Shown: one piece after another, positions 9,776 to 40,713 of the stretch
How the letters are laid out: every line of letters begins with the position of its first letter
Position numbering within the stretch: the first letter of the stretch is position 1
DNA from: Mesostigma viride
Taxonomy: Eukaryota; Streptophyta; Mesostigmatophyceae; Mesostigmatales; Mesostigmataceae
NCBI GenBank assembly: GCA_009746045.1
Contig: RPFO01000072.1
Coordinates: 2,859,823-2,923,822, forward strand
Reading direction: 5' to 3'
DNA length: 64,000 nt
Position numbers and translations under genes: made by a program
The notes under the pieces: model-generated
What the model saw: the letters and a program-made list of their open reading frames with translations, nothing else
What the model was told of the DNA's origin: nothing
Database searches by the model: none

Positions 9776-11562
9776 TCAGACCTGGCCATGACAGAAGGAT
9801 GACCTGGGGACCCAACTAGTTTTTTGACTCAGGTGGGTCTGGGAGTGCTCCACTGCCTGATGGTGGAAGCTGCTCAGGTGGTGCTGGAGGCTCATCCTCG
9901 TCCCCCCATCCTCCTCATCTGCCAGCAGCTGCATGAGAGCGTTCACCATCCTACGCTTATCCTGTCTGCTGAAGGGCCGAGCGCGGGACTGGAACCTCCC
10001 AGAGGGCTGGAAGTTGGGCTGGAACCCTGGCTGCATCCGGTGATCGCCAGCAGGAACGCCAGGAGGAAGGCTGGGTGGCCTGGGAGATGGCAGGGCGCCA
10101 AAAGGTCCTCTCGTGGCAGGGGGAAACTGGTCCCGTCTAGGGCAGTCCCGTGCAAAGTGACCTGGCTGGTTGCAGATAAAACAGTTACCCTGGGTGGGAT
10201 CCAAGGCATTGAGCTCCCCCAGGAGGTCATCCAGCTGGTTCAGGGACTTCTTGATGGGTGGCACTGGCGTGGCCACAGGCTCCCACTTGACAGAAAAAGC
10301 AGGCACACGACAGAGGGTAGCACATAAGACAACACCTTGTCCCATTGCCAATCCACGTAGTCGAACTGGGAGAAGTGCTTGTCCACATCCAGTCGCACGT
10401 GTGGAGCCATGCCATGCAGTAGTCTGTGAAGCGCCTCTGCGTCAGAGCATTGGGGAATCTTGGCTCTAAGGTTGGTGAATTGCTCCACGAACTGTGGCAG
10501 CGTCAAACCAGCCTGCGTACAGTTAGCCAGTGCGTCCCGATCCATGCGAAGCTGATCCTGGGGTAACAGAAACCGGCGAAAGCCCAATAGGAGAGAGGGG
10601 AGGTCGGTACACGCACGTCCAGCCACAGAACGCAAAAACTCATCAAAACGGTCGCTGGCACTGTCGCTCATCCGCTGCCTAACCATTCTCTTCTGGATGT
10701 CCATCGTGAGACGTTCCTCTGCCTTGGGCCCGTAGTTGGCGAAGTGGATAGCGAAGACATCCTGAAACTTGGTGGAGAAATGGTCGAAGCTGCGATGGGT
10801 AAGGTTGGTCAGCGATAGCTTGTCTACCGACTCCACCTTGGGAAAAGGAACAGTACGAGGATACAAAGACGTGAGCTCCATCACTGGGGCGTGTGGTGCA
10901 TTCTGACTCTCCGGCATTGTCGCAGCCACCGAGAGCCGTGGAGGCTCATGCCCCTGTGCATCTGTCCCTTCATCAACAAAAGGAGCGTCAACCGCATATA
11001 CCCTTCGTATACCCAGTGTTGGAGACGGTTGATCCACGAAAACAGACTCTCCATCGCCCGCCTGCCCTTGCGACTCAAGTTGCTGCACACGCGCAATAGT
11101 CCTACCCACACTCTTCTCCAGCGCTTCCGCCACACTTCTAGCTCTCGCAGCTTCCTCACGTTCATGTTGTAATCGAATTTTCTCCGCTGTCAGCTCGTCA
11201 GCCGCTAGCCGAGTGCCGTCTCGCCCCGGCACCGTGTTGTAGCCAAAACGAATAGCCGAACCGTATTCGGGTGCTGGCGAACGCGTGTCCTCCACGTTGG
11301 AGAACCGTGGTCCACCTCTACCAGTGCCACGCAAGGAGGGCTCGCCTGGTTGCACACCGAGGGGCAAGATGGAGAACTTTGGGCCGACCGACAGCGAATA
11401 TCTGCGGGAAGCAGACATTAAGGTGGTATCTCCAAATAGTTGACGTCTGGGAGTAGATGATGAAACCCTTTCATCACCGGTCGTCCGTTGAGCTGCTAAA
11501 GATGTGGTTGCATCTTCAACTCTCTTACTTGATAACGGTGGTTGTGTCTCCGGGTTACTCAT
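9776..11562 (-). CDS. gag: Gag polyprotein (one frame change)
   Basis: Gag forms the virus-like particle and binds the element RNA. I place the start at the ATG at 11562, after the LTR-proximal leader; an upstream ATG at 11679 in the same frame is less likely. A charged coiled-coil-like stretch lies near 11100-11200. It is followed by a retrotransposon gag core (about 10330-10850) with a helical run including DRFDEFLRSVAG. The frame then shifts near 10330-10350. The next frame carries a proline-rich segment and a zinc knuckle CFICNQPGHFARDC (CX2CX4HX4C), ending at 9776. The shift could be a programmed site or an indel; other junctions in the element are also shifted, so an indel is favoured. 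Confidence 0.8.
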
Positions 11563-11760
11563 CACTCCATGGGTCGCGCATGCCGGACTGGGGAACGTTA
11601 GAGACTTGTAGCTCAAAGCAGCTCTCAGAGCAAGACTGTCACATAAGGATGAGTCACACTCTAAAAACTGTCCGAACACACAGCATAACGTACCCTCTCT
11701 GGGTCGGCAAGAATTCCATTGTTAACCGTGAACTAATACTATCAAGACAACCAACACCTA

Positions 11761-11780
11761 GGTAGAAACCTCCGATACCA
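11761..11780 (-). promoter_or_regulatory. Primer binding site, initiator tRNA-Met type
   Basis: One base inside the 5' LTR the minus strand reads TGGTATCGGAGGTTTC. TGGTATC is complementary to the 3' end of initiator tRNA-Met, the usual primer of plant and algal Ty3/Gypsy and Copia elements. Confidence 0.8.
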
Positions 11781-11781
11781 A

Positions 11782-12481
11782 TGTAACGACTAAAAATGTT
11801 GTGTTTGCAACAGCCTCAGTATCAACATTGATGTGAAAAGATCTTTATACCTGGGTTGGAGTCGCGACAGATAACTTCACGTCCAGAGAAGCAATGAAGA
11901 TGGATCTTCAACAGTTAAGGGAATGAGTCCCCACCCTTGTTAGACACAACAGACAAGTTATATCCAAGTCGACTATCTGTTGAAGTTATAGTTGACTTTT
12001 GGCAAGGGTTGTTTGATTGATGAAACAAGGAAACCCTTGAATTACACCATAGCTTTAGCTCTCACGTACGCACACATGCACGGCCGCCACAAACAGGATA
12101 AAAGTCATCGTGCACGCAGAGTCGGCCAACCCTAACCCGGAAGGACCAATCAAAAGTGAGGATCACTCAAGATAAGATCTTAGCTTCCGAATCCTCAACA
12201 CAACACAAAGCCAGCACATACGAATCTCCATGACCTGGAACCAGATCCACCAGGTACAACGGTCTTAAAGAGAATCTATGACTGACTGAACAAAACCATG
12301 CAAAGTACCCTACGTGGATCAGGCCACGACCAATGAGGGTAGAACAATAAGTTCGACAGATCTCAGCAGGCCCAATATCCATCAGACGTCGAAGCCTCCT
12401 AACTTCCCAAATAATTGTCCTCAAGAACTCATAATAAGATCAACAGTAGGAAAACTTTGGATGTAACATTTGGTTGTTACA
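11782..12481 (-). repeat. LTR (5' LTR in element orientation)
   Basis: The 700-bp partner LTR carries the promoter end of the minus-strand element and borders the primer binding site at 11761-11780. Confidence 0.95.
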
Positions 12482-12486
12482 CTCCG
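12482..12486. repeat. Target-site duplication, right copy (CTCCG)
   Basis: The five bases CTCCG directly follow the terminal GTTACA of the distal LTR and match 3071-3075. Confidence 0.9.
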
Positions 12487-12580
12487 CCATAAGCAGGACC
12501 CCCAGAAGCCCAAGGTGTACTGGAGGGGCGGGGACCTGATGATCAACCACAAGATGTGGACGCCCCCAGCGGGCTAGAAT
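12487..12580 (+). pseudogene. L1 ORF1-like protein, 3' portion
   Basis: Joining base 3075 to base 12487, leaving out one copy of the 5-bp duplication, keeps the ORF1 frame open through HKQDPQKPKVYWRGG to a TAG at 12578-12580. This matches the C-terminal end of L1-type ORF1 proteins, where a short hydrophobic strand follows the basic helix. The exact continuity across the insertion shows the chromovirus landed in a pre-existing coding region. Confidence 0.65.
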
Positions 12581-13083
12581 AGCAATAGCCCTAGCTTGTA
12601 ACCATTGGCGTCACTGCCGCTAAGGCAGCCATGCCTAGAATGTTGCCTAGCTGTGCCAACACACCTAGCCACGTGCCGCCAACGCACGGTACACAACCAG
12701 CCATAGCCTTAGCCTAGTCCTAGTACAGCCATGCTACCAACCAATGATAACGGCAGGCTCGAGCTACCATGGTCCGGATTCTCCCGATTTCTGGCCTGCG
12801 CTGGTTGTCTCTTTGATGCTACGCCCTGGCTATGTTCAGATTACTTGCCCACGCTCCTTGCTATGATATGCTCACATGGGTCTTATTGCACCCACAGTTT
12901 GCCGGATCGCTAGCCTGTCCTTTTAGCTAGCCGCGCCCGATTGCAGCTGTGGCATGCCTTTGGCATGAAGGAGACTGGGGGTCTCTGCCCTTTCTCCTGT
13001 AGTGCACACACAGGGATTAAAAGCACTTCGGTGCTCCGTGACTCCCCAACGGGAGCACGAGTTTAATTAATTAATTAATTACT
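12581..13083 (+). mobile_element. LINE 3' untranslated region and tail
   Basis: The segment after the ORF1 stop contains a block at 12752-12818 that recurs at 41075-41141 and in part at 46641-46661. It ends with nested inverted repeats (GTGCTCC...GGAGCAC, with CTCCC-CAAC-GGGAG inside) followed by a TTAA-rich tail. The same end occurs, inverted, near 16917-16980. Confidence 0.7.
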
Positions 13084-13467
13084 AGTTGTAGATTTCGCTG
13101 CACAGTTCTCATTCCACTTATTACTAGTATTTCTATTATTATATACTTAAAAACAGCCACTAAATGGCAAGCATGGGCTTGCTGCGTATCAGCTGAGCAA
13201 CAGTTACAGACTTAAATACCGACCGCCAGATGGACTGCGAACGGGATCCGGCGTGCACATTCAGGGAAGCCCTGCCAAAAGGAAGCAAATATTCTATCTT
13301 GCAGACTTGTCAGACTGAGACAGAGCAGTGCGCACACTGGAATATATAGCTCCCCTATACTTGATCACATAAGCCCAGTCACAAGCATCAGTGCATTCCG
13401 TGACAAATATGCTGCAAAAGACTACCATGAACCATTAGCTGGTAGATGCAATGCCCCCCCGTTCCTC
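13084..13467. other. Probable 3' UTR/terminator zone of the transporter gene
   Basis: There is no coding potential. The region lies just downstream of the minus-strand transporter stop. TGTAA, the poly(A) signal common in green algae, is present on the minus strand near 13206, but a 5-mer is weak evidence. Confidence 0.4.
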
Positions 13468-32158
<18,691 letters not shown>

Positions 32159-32690
32159 GACTGCTCTTGTTCTGCAAGTCTACCACTAATGAGAAAAAAA
32201 AGGGGTAACACAATTCACGTAAAAATGGAACGCTGCAATGTCGCTGGACCTAGTCAGAATCCGGGGCCATATCCGCTCTCAGCATTTTCCCTCGACTGCA
32301 TTTTTTTCTGCCAATGAAGCCGCTGCGGTTCCCACTGGTTGCATCAGAAAGGCACCACCATGACTGTCGAATTCCCACACGAGCGTGCCAATTCTCGTCG
32401 TGCCACCTGCTTGCCAGTGTAAATTCGCTCTCTACCAACTACGTGACCTCATCATCAGTCATCACTCATCGGCGTGTACGCAAATCGACTACACTGTATC
32501 TTCTGAAGGGCCTTCCCATGGGTTACCGACGTTTTATAACTCCGGTGAAATGGGTGTTAGTTTATTTCCATATAACAGTTAAGGTGACCCAGGTATGCCA
32601 AAAATAGCCTGAAATGCCTAGTTGTGCCTAAATTGGGGTGCCCGCATTAATAAGGCGCGCCCTGCGACCAAGGTAGCCAGTGTACTGTAG
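32159..32690. other. Upstream region of the transporter gene
   Basis: No gene is seen. It should hold the minus-strand promoter and 5' UTR of the SPX-SLC13 gene. No convincing core motif was picked out. Confidence 0.4.
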
Positions 32691-32803
32691 ATATATCGTC
32701 ATTTTATTCATTTGCAGATCGCGTTTTCCGCGTTTTCCGCGGCCCGGCACTGAACGCAAAGGTTTTCACCTTTGCGGAGTGTCTGATCAGAATATATCGT
32801 CAT
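32691..32803. mobile_element. Small insertion flanked by 12-bp direct repeats
   Basis: ATATATCGTCAT occurs at 32691-32702 and 32792-32803. The 89 bp between include the inverted repeat GCAAAGG-TTTTCA-CCTTTGC. This could be a short non-autonomous insertion with its target duplication, or an accident. Confidence 0.35.
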
Positions 32804-35250
32804 CCGGCATAAGTGTAAAGACCTGGTTCATGCCCATGAGTGCATGGAAGACTTCCAGTGGGCTGGGGGTGTCATTGTTAGGGCCCGGGTCCCATACTTT
32901 GTGTTGTTCCGTCGCCAGGAGCCAGTCAGGTAACGACGCATAGCCAGGTTCCAAGAGGAGATAAACCGGCGGACCACGGCACCTCTCGTGTACGCGGCAC
33001 GTAACTTGAATACGGTCTCGTTGCGAACTTGCCATATGGTGTGAAGCATCGTCGTGCGTAGCCATATCCATGCCATCTGGTTGGCTGTGAGGCTCGCGTC
33101 CCGTAATCCCGTGATGCCGAAAATAACCGTAGATAGTGTGACGGTGGTGGGGGGAGCTGTAATAGCCATCCACTTGGCCCATATACCCAGCAGCCATTGC
33201 CAAACCCCTGCGAGTTGGCAGTCCAGAAATCTGTGCTCAATTGTTTCATCTGGAAAGTTGCATAAGCACGCCGCCGCGTGGGAGTACCGGTGGTGCAATT
33301 GGGAATTGACCCCGATGGCCCGATGCATAAGCAGGTGCTGGACGTCGGTGGCCCGTTTGTCAACCAATGGGTGATCAACTGCCAAGGTAATGTTCTTGAT
33401 CCAGGTGTAGCCCGGCCACTCGGGGTGCCAGCGCAGGCGACCCGGGTGCATCCTATGATTTTTATGTAGAAGTAGCCGGTATCCCCAGTCTGCCGTGTAC
33501 TCGAAAAGGCACTTCGTCATGGGGTGCCGCCAGATGTGAGGACCCACCCAAATTCTAGCGGGTCTAGAGCAAGCGTGTCCAGCGCCCCTTGCCAACATGT
33601 AGCCATGTGGTGTCGCGTATCACTGTGGTGGGGTCCAGGGGTAACATGCACGCCTGTGACAGTGACCACGGGACCACTCGAATGCGGTGACATTGAATGC
33701 TGGAATGTAGGCGTACGATGTAATCAATTTGCCGAGAAGTCCTTGACCGTCTGGTGTCTCCTGGAGCAATTGTATGGTAACGCCGTCGACGCGACCGCAA
33801 CGATGCAGCCCTTATGTACGGACGTGTCGCGATCCGGGTAATAGCTCACCCATTCCCCGATTTGTAGGGGTTTGCGCGGGTTGTCATGAGGGTATGCCAT
33901 CCTGCGGGAATTGCTTGTAGAAGGTTGTCCCAAGCTGGTCGGCTGGGCATGTTTGCGATCCACGCGCTGATTTCCGTGTATGTCAGAAGGCGATATCGGT
34001 CACCGTCAGCCGCGTATAAATCGATGATTCGCGTAACCGGCGGGTGGCCGTCAAAAAGCCCTCATATGGGTTGCGGCCGCTTAAAACACCAAACACATTA
34101 TGCTCACTATCGCGCAGCAAATCATTGAAATATAATGGTTGGCGTGCCACCTCTTCCCTCGTGGTAGGGTGAGCAATTCTGTCCGGTTTTAGGTTCTTAA
34201 AACCTTTCCACATACGTGCCCAGTACCATGATAAGCCTTTGTACGAAGTGAGCGCACATGTAAGTATTGCTGCCCCCAAGTGCCATGATGTACCATTGTG
34301 TGGGTATAGGTTGTGGCGAAAGCTTCTTGTGCCAACATACAACCAGGGTGTGCGTTTACGCCTATGAAAGCGGTTAGATCTGTTTGGTGTACACTGACCA
34401 TAAACGCCACTCCATATTATGTAAGCCCAAGCCTCCTTGAACCCATGGCATATAGGACATGTCCCGATCGATCCATCCCGGCACCGTGTGTGTTATGATA
34501 CCCTGCTGTTTCCAAACAAAATTGCTGCCGATTCGTTGGATGATCTTGGTGGTGTACTCGTTAGGTGGGTGACCTTGGCAGTAGTAGAGCACTTTGGAGA
34601 ATAACATTTGGTTGGTGAGGAGGACCCTGCCCCGTAGGCTGAGACGGGGAACCGCTGCCCATCTTGATGCCGCTTGGAGCATGCCTGTGAGTTTGCCACT
34701 GTGTGTTGTGTTGTCATACAAAAAGGTGGGGTGTTCAGCAGAGACGTCCATCCATAGTGCAGCCGATAGGGCAGTTGTGTAATAGGTGGTGACCGTCTGG
34801 CTGGACCCATGTCACAGGCAGATTAGGGAGTGATAAGCGGGGGGAGGATCCTCTCCCGATGTGCAGCCCCGTGGACTTTTGCACGTTACACCGCTGTTGA
34901 GAGGCCATAGAGTATGTCGTGATATTCTCCATGATAGCATGCACATCGGTAGTGGAGGTACAGACATTAGTGGTGTCATCAACATAAGCAGTTTGGAACA
35001 AACCTCGCGGTTTACCTTGGATGGGGAAGCCCCTGATCCTGTTGTCGCGAGCGTGCAAAAAGAACAGCCCGGCATGCGCAAGAAGAAACAGGAGCGGGGA
35101 CATGCAGTCGCCTTGTGGGAGTGACCTAGAGCTAGTGCCTGCCGACGTTTTATAACTCGGCGCACGTGGATTTCCCCAAGTTGCGAGTTGCGCCCTCCCT
35201 AGAAACAGAGTAAGGAGATCCTCTCGCACTCGTCGCTCCAACGGGATGCA
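32780..35250 (-). pseudogene. Decayed, 5'-truncated LINE ORF2 (RT and zf-RVT)
   Basis: On the minus strand the pieces run in order. An RT palm reads QGDCMSPLLFLLAHAG then FQTAYVDDTTNV (catalytic YVDD, about 34970-34985). A thumb segment reads LSLRGRVLLTNQMLF (near 34640), a connecting region follows, and the C-terminal zf-RVT domain with its Cys/His pattern (ACLCNFPDETIEHRFLDC, about 33230-33290) ends near 32828. At least four frame changes and stops separate the parts. It lies between the transporter and the ARL2BP gene. No clear tail or target duplication was found. Confidence 0.75.
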
Positions 35251-37066
35251 ACAACAACAACAACAACGGAAACATCGGCTCAAAAAAGTACATACCCTAC
35301 AGTAGAAGGCGTGGGCAACAACAACAACAACAACCCTAAAGCGCCGCGCCGCGCCGGTGGGTACTAGAGAGTAAAGCATGGCTGGCCATCAGCCACGTGG
35401 GAGTCGGTGGGACCTCTGAACTCTGAACGAGCCCGTCTGTTGAGAATTCAACAGAATCGACAAGGAATCGAGACCTATTTGTTAGCGCCGCGCTCGCGAA
35501 TCCCTGCCCCTCCGAGTTGGTTGCCCGGCCCCAGCAGCGCCCCGCGCCCGAGACGCGCGCGGGCTGGTCCCTCATATCCGCGCGCAACGGGCGTCTTCCG
35601 ACACGTGAACGGAGCAGGACTCAAAGCGATACCCATCGCTCGCGAGCTTCAAGATTGCCAGGGCGACCGAGAGCCTTTGAACCCGGAACAAAGACCGTGA
35701 TTTTTGTCTAGCTCCGCCCTCGTTGGCATTAGCGCGTGTGTAACCTCCGATCTTAGGGCCGGGGGAAAGCACTGGGGTTAAAGGCGACGCATGGTGAATA
35801 TTCGGAGTGTTTTTGGAATTACAAGCCGTAATCCTCGCGTCTAGAAACGGGCATGGACCCCATGCCGATGTCTCCGGGGTTGGACGCTGAGGGAGAAATT
35901 GACGTCGGTACGTGAAACCGACCGAGACGGGAATGTCTGCCGGTAGACTTATCTGATAATGCCGCAGATAGCAGAATGTTGCTAGTATACGAACTGTTCC
36001 CGCCTTTTGGGCTCAGAGCGACACGTGGGCAGGGATGGATATGTCCGGGCATAACAAAATAGTTTTGCTGGATCGAATGATTTTTTATGGGGCATAGCGA
36101 TCTCGGCATCTGGATATCATCCTATTGCTGTGCGGTTTTCTACCGTCCAACCCGACGGGAAGCGGGCCCTTAGGGAGCGGGTGCACTCCGTAATGCACCC
36201 AGTTGCCACAGTAAACTTGCATTTGAGGCTCTTAACTGGTATTCCGTTCAATCGTCTAGTGAAGGAGATAATGAATTTACAAGGCCTCTTGGTAGGGTCC
36301 AAATCGGTGCAATGCCAAGGAGGGCAACGGTAGTAACCTTTCTGGCGTGTTTCTTGAAAGTGTAACGTCGAGGCGGCATATATGGCGCCTTATTTGCAAT
36401 TTTTCCTCATGTTTCTGTGTTCCTATGTGATGTAAATGTCAATGGTTGCTCTCATGGGCAGTTTTGACACCCTTCCTCACAGCACTGGTTGCCCTATGAG
36501 ATCATGAACCGATCATTTGGCTCTTTGTACACAGTTCACTGTTGATAAGGCTGCTGCGTCACATAGGATTGCAGCCTGATTATCTTTTTCTACCAATGTG
36601 TTGAATTCGAATTGCTGTTTCGGGCATCAAATGGCGCAACGTAGCCCGTTCTATCCCATAATTTGCTGCTACAAGATTCCATGTTGGATGATGGTGTACC
36701 ATCCTATACACATAGATAGATATTTCGTCAAGCAAGTGTTGAGGCCAGCGCTTCACCAATCGTGGCGATAGGGCACACGGTCACACACAGCATCTGTTAG
36801 TGCCTATCTGTATTCTCGGTAGGCAGTGATGAGCTTTCTTTGGCTAAATTTTCCATTCATCTCGCTCGCAAACCCCCCATCCCTGACGCCACACTAGCCC
36901 AGACCCGCTTAGCCGTTCCCTTGCCGTAGGTGTGCTGGACACACATGCGTTTTTGCCGGGGCTACATGTGCTTTCCCTACCACTGATCGCGGGAGCCGTG
37001 TGCTCCCCATCCCGCTTCCACCACCACTACCACCACCACCACCGCCGCCACCACCACCAAATGCAG
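35251..37066. other. Intergenic region, probable divergent promoters
   Basis: Two short CAA-repeat tracts (about 35250-35270, 35310-35335) mark the LINE's upstream edge. GC-rich DNA follows to about 35720, then unrecognised sequence. The region separates the minus-strand transporter from the plus-strand ARL2BP gene, so it should include the first exon(s) and promoter of the latter. I could not identify the ATG. A (CCA)n run at 37019-37060 precedes the first recognised ARL2BP exon. Confidence 0.4.
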
Positions 37067-37127
37067 TGCATGGGGATTTTGAGGGAGATGTGGGCGACGA
37101 GCAAGAGGAGGACATCTTCATCGTGGG
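37067..37127 (+). CDS. ARL2BP: ARL2BP exon (acidic N-terminal segment)
   Basis: After the (CCA)n tract and ATGCAG the frame reads HGDFEGDVGDEQEEDIFIVG and ends in phase 2 at GTGGG|GTGAGT, matching the one-base start of the next exon. The start of this exon is the least certain. Confidence 0.55.
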
Positions 37128-40100
37128 GTGAGTGAACACAGAAGATAACTTTCACGGAGAAGTGAGTGGGCACAGTGGGACAAAACCCGGTAGGGCACCT
37201 TCATGGTGGGGTGAGTAAGCATGTAGGGATCTCATGGCTTGCCACCACAAACGTGGAATTCAACCCTATCTGTGGTCCCGTGTGCCCCCAAGAGCGGCCC
37301 CAGACAGGCATACTTACCCCCGAGGATGACTGTAGGGGTTGCCTTGCAAAGCGGAAGCGAAATGTAGTAGCGTGATGTAGTGGCTGGAGGCCGGAAGGGT
37401 TGTGCAGGCTCACACATGTACCTTGACGACGGCGGAGACCGTGAAGGGTGCCCTTCCACAGCCTAGCAAAGCGATAGCACGTGCAACCAGCCATAGCAAC
37501 ATGTTCAGGGCGCCCGTTCTAGGCATCCCTGGCTTGAGCGCCGGTGGCCAGGTGGCTATTGGACGTGTTCTGGCGTACATTCAACGTGCCTGTCATGCCT
37601 GGCGCATTGGTTGTTCTGTAGAAGTGGAGCTCTCCTTATCTGAAGTGGGACTTTCTGCCCGTGGTTGCATGGGGAAGCCATGTAAATGTTGTGTGTGTGG
37701 GGGGGGGCTGTCACAGGGGGAAGTGGGCATTCAATGCTCACCCCTGGTCATATAGTTTGATGCACGTGGTACATTGATATAGATTGTCATCGTCATATAG
37801 GTTGATACATGTGGTTCATTGATATAGATTGTCATCATCATGTAGGTTGATACATGTGGTTCATTGATATAGATTGTCATCATCATATAGGTTGATACAT
37901 GTGGTTCATTGATATAGATTGTCATCATCATATAGGTTGATACATGTGGTTCATTGATATAGATTGTCATTTAGGTATATATAGATGGCGAATTGATACA
38001 CATGGTTGCATCGGTTCATACTCCGCTTAGTACCCGACACCGTGGCCTTGCTTCTACCTTGGCCTTGCATCCCACACTGTGGGAGCCGCGTTTGGCCGCC
38101 CTCACAAAGCTGCTGCTGTCTGTTATGACTGCTCTGATAGCCATCATGTTTATGGCCACTGCTACGAGGGACTGAATTCAACACGTGCCTGGAGTGGGAG
38201 GGCAAGGGGCATCAGCCCCTTATAGGCTGATAGGGGAGTTTCTGTTAATCCTCTATGCAGCATGGGATGTTGGGTCGAACTATGGTAGGGGGCCCTCCTG
38301 TGGGATTGGGGTGATGCTTGGCACACAGGTCCAAGTCGTAACTTGCCAGGGGGCCCCATCACGCGTCTTCGCAGCTGATGGATGGATCTTGTGTGAGAGA
38401 TCAGAAGGTTTTGACAGCCCAGAGAGCTGGCGCCCTGGTTAGGTGCATACAGCGCTTAACCATCATCAGCATAGCATAGCAGGGCGTGCTTTGCTTTTGT
38501 TCTCAAGTGATCGCTGGACGATGCACCCATCACGACGTCTGCTGGCATCCGTTGGTGTCCTTCGCACGTGGTGCTGCTCCCTGCACGATTGGGCGCTTCT
38601 TTCCTTTGCTTTCTCCCTTCTCTTTGGCCGGTCCTCTTCTTTCTCTTCTGGCCTGCCCCCCTCCCTGGTCGGGCCGCGCAGGGACCACGGCACGGAGGAG
38701 GACCGCAAGTTTGATAGCATAGTGGGCGCGCTGGAGGAGATTATAATGGGTACGTCTTTCAACCTTGCCCTGTTTAATCCAGGTTTGACAGCATTGTGGG
38801 CGCACTGGAGGATATTATCATGGATAGAGTTGCATTTGAACCATGCCCTGTCTTGCCCAACCACACGCTGTGTTAGCTAACCCATGTACTCCCTTTTGTT
38901 GTCCTCTTCTCTCCCCATGCCCACTCCTGTGCATGCCACCGCCCCGCGCTGTACGTGTACGACGCATACGTATGCGTGCTTGTATGTGTGTGCCGACCCA
39001 CCGCCCACAGATCCGTCGTTCGACCAGCCGCAGGTGGAGCTCTGCCGGGTAGGTCTCTATGTGTTGTTGATTTGTTGATATTATCCTAACTGTTGTCATC
39101 ATTACTAACGTATCTCTGAGCGTGTGAAGCTCTTCTGGGTAGATTTCTATTTATTTATTATCGGTCATTTTACCAATTTCATTGTTTTTGTTATTGTTGT
39201 CATCCTTTTGATTAATACTTTTCTGGCCGCTGGTGCAGCTCTGCCAGGTAGGGTTGTGCATACTCTTTTATTTATTCTTTTCCTATTTCTTGCATGCAGC
39301 CACAGGTAGATCGCTGCCCAGGGTGCAGGCCCCTGTTCTCAGTTGAAGTATCGTCCAGTTGGCGGCTGGTTTGGTAGGCCAGAGTACCAAACTTGGGGCC
39401 TTGTCCACTGAGGCACCTCAAAGTGGTGAAACTGACAAGCTCTAGCTCCAATGAAGCAAGCCTCTGTAAACAATACCAAACAAACGCTAGCGACGGCCAA
39501 ACATGCCTCTGACGCGATGCCTGCACCTGGGCATTGCTTCTTACATACGCTGAGGCTAGTTGGCATGTGCCTCTTTGACCCTTGCTCCCCCCTCGCCGCG
39601 CGCATGGGCACTATAAATAGGTAGAACTGCTGCCTTCTGCCCCCCACCCAAAGCACGTGTCCTCCCCCTCCGCTCCTATCTCTACCATTTCCTGAGTCCC
39701 ATCTGTGCACATGAATATCTGCCTCCTCATTGTGTCCGGCCCGCCACTGGTTTGCGTCCACATGCGGCTTACCCGCACCCATATCCTACCATACCATCAC
39801 GGCCACTTTCCCCCCCCCACATGTTCACCCCACCAAGCGGTCATCATGCCATCCCTCCCCCAAAGATGCCATCCCTCAGAGTCGTTGTAGTGAAGATTCA
39901 CTTTTTTGTGGCACCGTGCCAGCTGTGTCTGCCTCGTGCTAACGCCATGCCTGTGCGCCCGTGCCTGTGTGCCCATGCCTGTCGTCATTGCTTGCGACGC
40001 TCAGCGGCATTGCCATCAGTTTGATGAGGCGGAAGAGAACAAGCTCGTCTACATGGAAATATTCAAGGAATATGTGAGTATGGGGGGGCGAATATACTGA

Positions 40101-40676
40101 GGTGCTCGAAGTTGCAAACATCTAGCGAGTCTGTTCCCTTCAGCCCTGTACTGAGGGCGGTGGACGGGATGTGGCCGGCCAATCAGTTATACGGAAACCT
40201 GTAGTACTACACCAAACCGGACCTCTGCTGGCTCGGCCTTGAGAATGTCTGTGATAAGCGACTCCATGGTGGCTAAGCCATGGCTGGTAAGGCATGCGCG
40301 TGATCTCTGATACCTGCCTGCGATCACACATGCCTTTGTGGCTGATGAGGGTGGGGATCCTGTGGAGCCTCCCTTTGGTTGCGGCTCCCTGTGGCTGCGC
40401 TGGCTGGGGCACAGCATCTGCGGGTTGCTGTGCGCACAGCCTTGATAGTAGCGCCTGGGGTGGTAGCATCCATCCTGCTGGGTAAAAGGCTCCCCCCCTC
40501 TTTTAAATGAGCATTTAAATAAGCAGCATCCCCACCCATTTCATGGCCAAGACAATCTCACGCACCCACCCACCGCTGCGCAGCCGTCCTGGAGGCTCCA
40601 GTGTAGTTTCTGCCCCGTTTCATCTGCCCTGCTTTGCGGGGATGGTGTGCTTGACGGGGATGCCTGCTTCACAATT

Positions 40677-40713
<37 letters not shown>

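Larger units (their letters stand above)
3076..12481 (-). mobile_element. Complete Ty3/Gypsy chromovirus LTR retrotransposon (9.4 kb)
   Basis: The element is transcribed on the minus strand. It has two LTRs of 699 and 700 bp bounded by the inverted repeat TGTAAC...GTTACA, a CTCCG duplication, a PBS next to the distal LTR and a purine tract next to the proximal LTR. Gene order is gag, protease, RT, RNase H, integrase, chromodomain, which is the Ty3/Gypsy order of the chromovirus branch. An additional ORF sits between pol and the 3' LTR. By eye the LTRs differ at five substitutions and one single-base indel, so insertion was recent. Despite that, gag-pol is broken into frames by single-base shifts, which could be real decay or assembly indels. 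Confidence 0.95.
2264..13083 (+). mobile_element. ORF1-only LINE copy, split by a nested chromovirus
   Basis: An L1-ORF1-like coding region (2264-3075 and 12487-12580) is followed by about 500 bp of non-coding DNA. It ends in a stem-loop (about 13031-13058) and a TTAATTAATTAATTAATTA tail ending near 13081. No endonuclease or reverse transcriptase lies between ORF1 and the tail, so the copy resembles the ORF1-only LINE derivatives called HAL1 in mammals. The LTR retrotransposon at 3076-12481 is inserted near the end of ORF1. The 5' end is uncertain. Confidence 0.6.

Noticed and set aside
36130-36333. Small plus-strand frame of 67 codons upstream of ARL2BP
   Set aside because: Considered as the missing first exon, but it has no suitable donor in phase and no resemblance to the family N-terminus.
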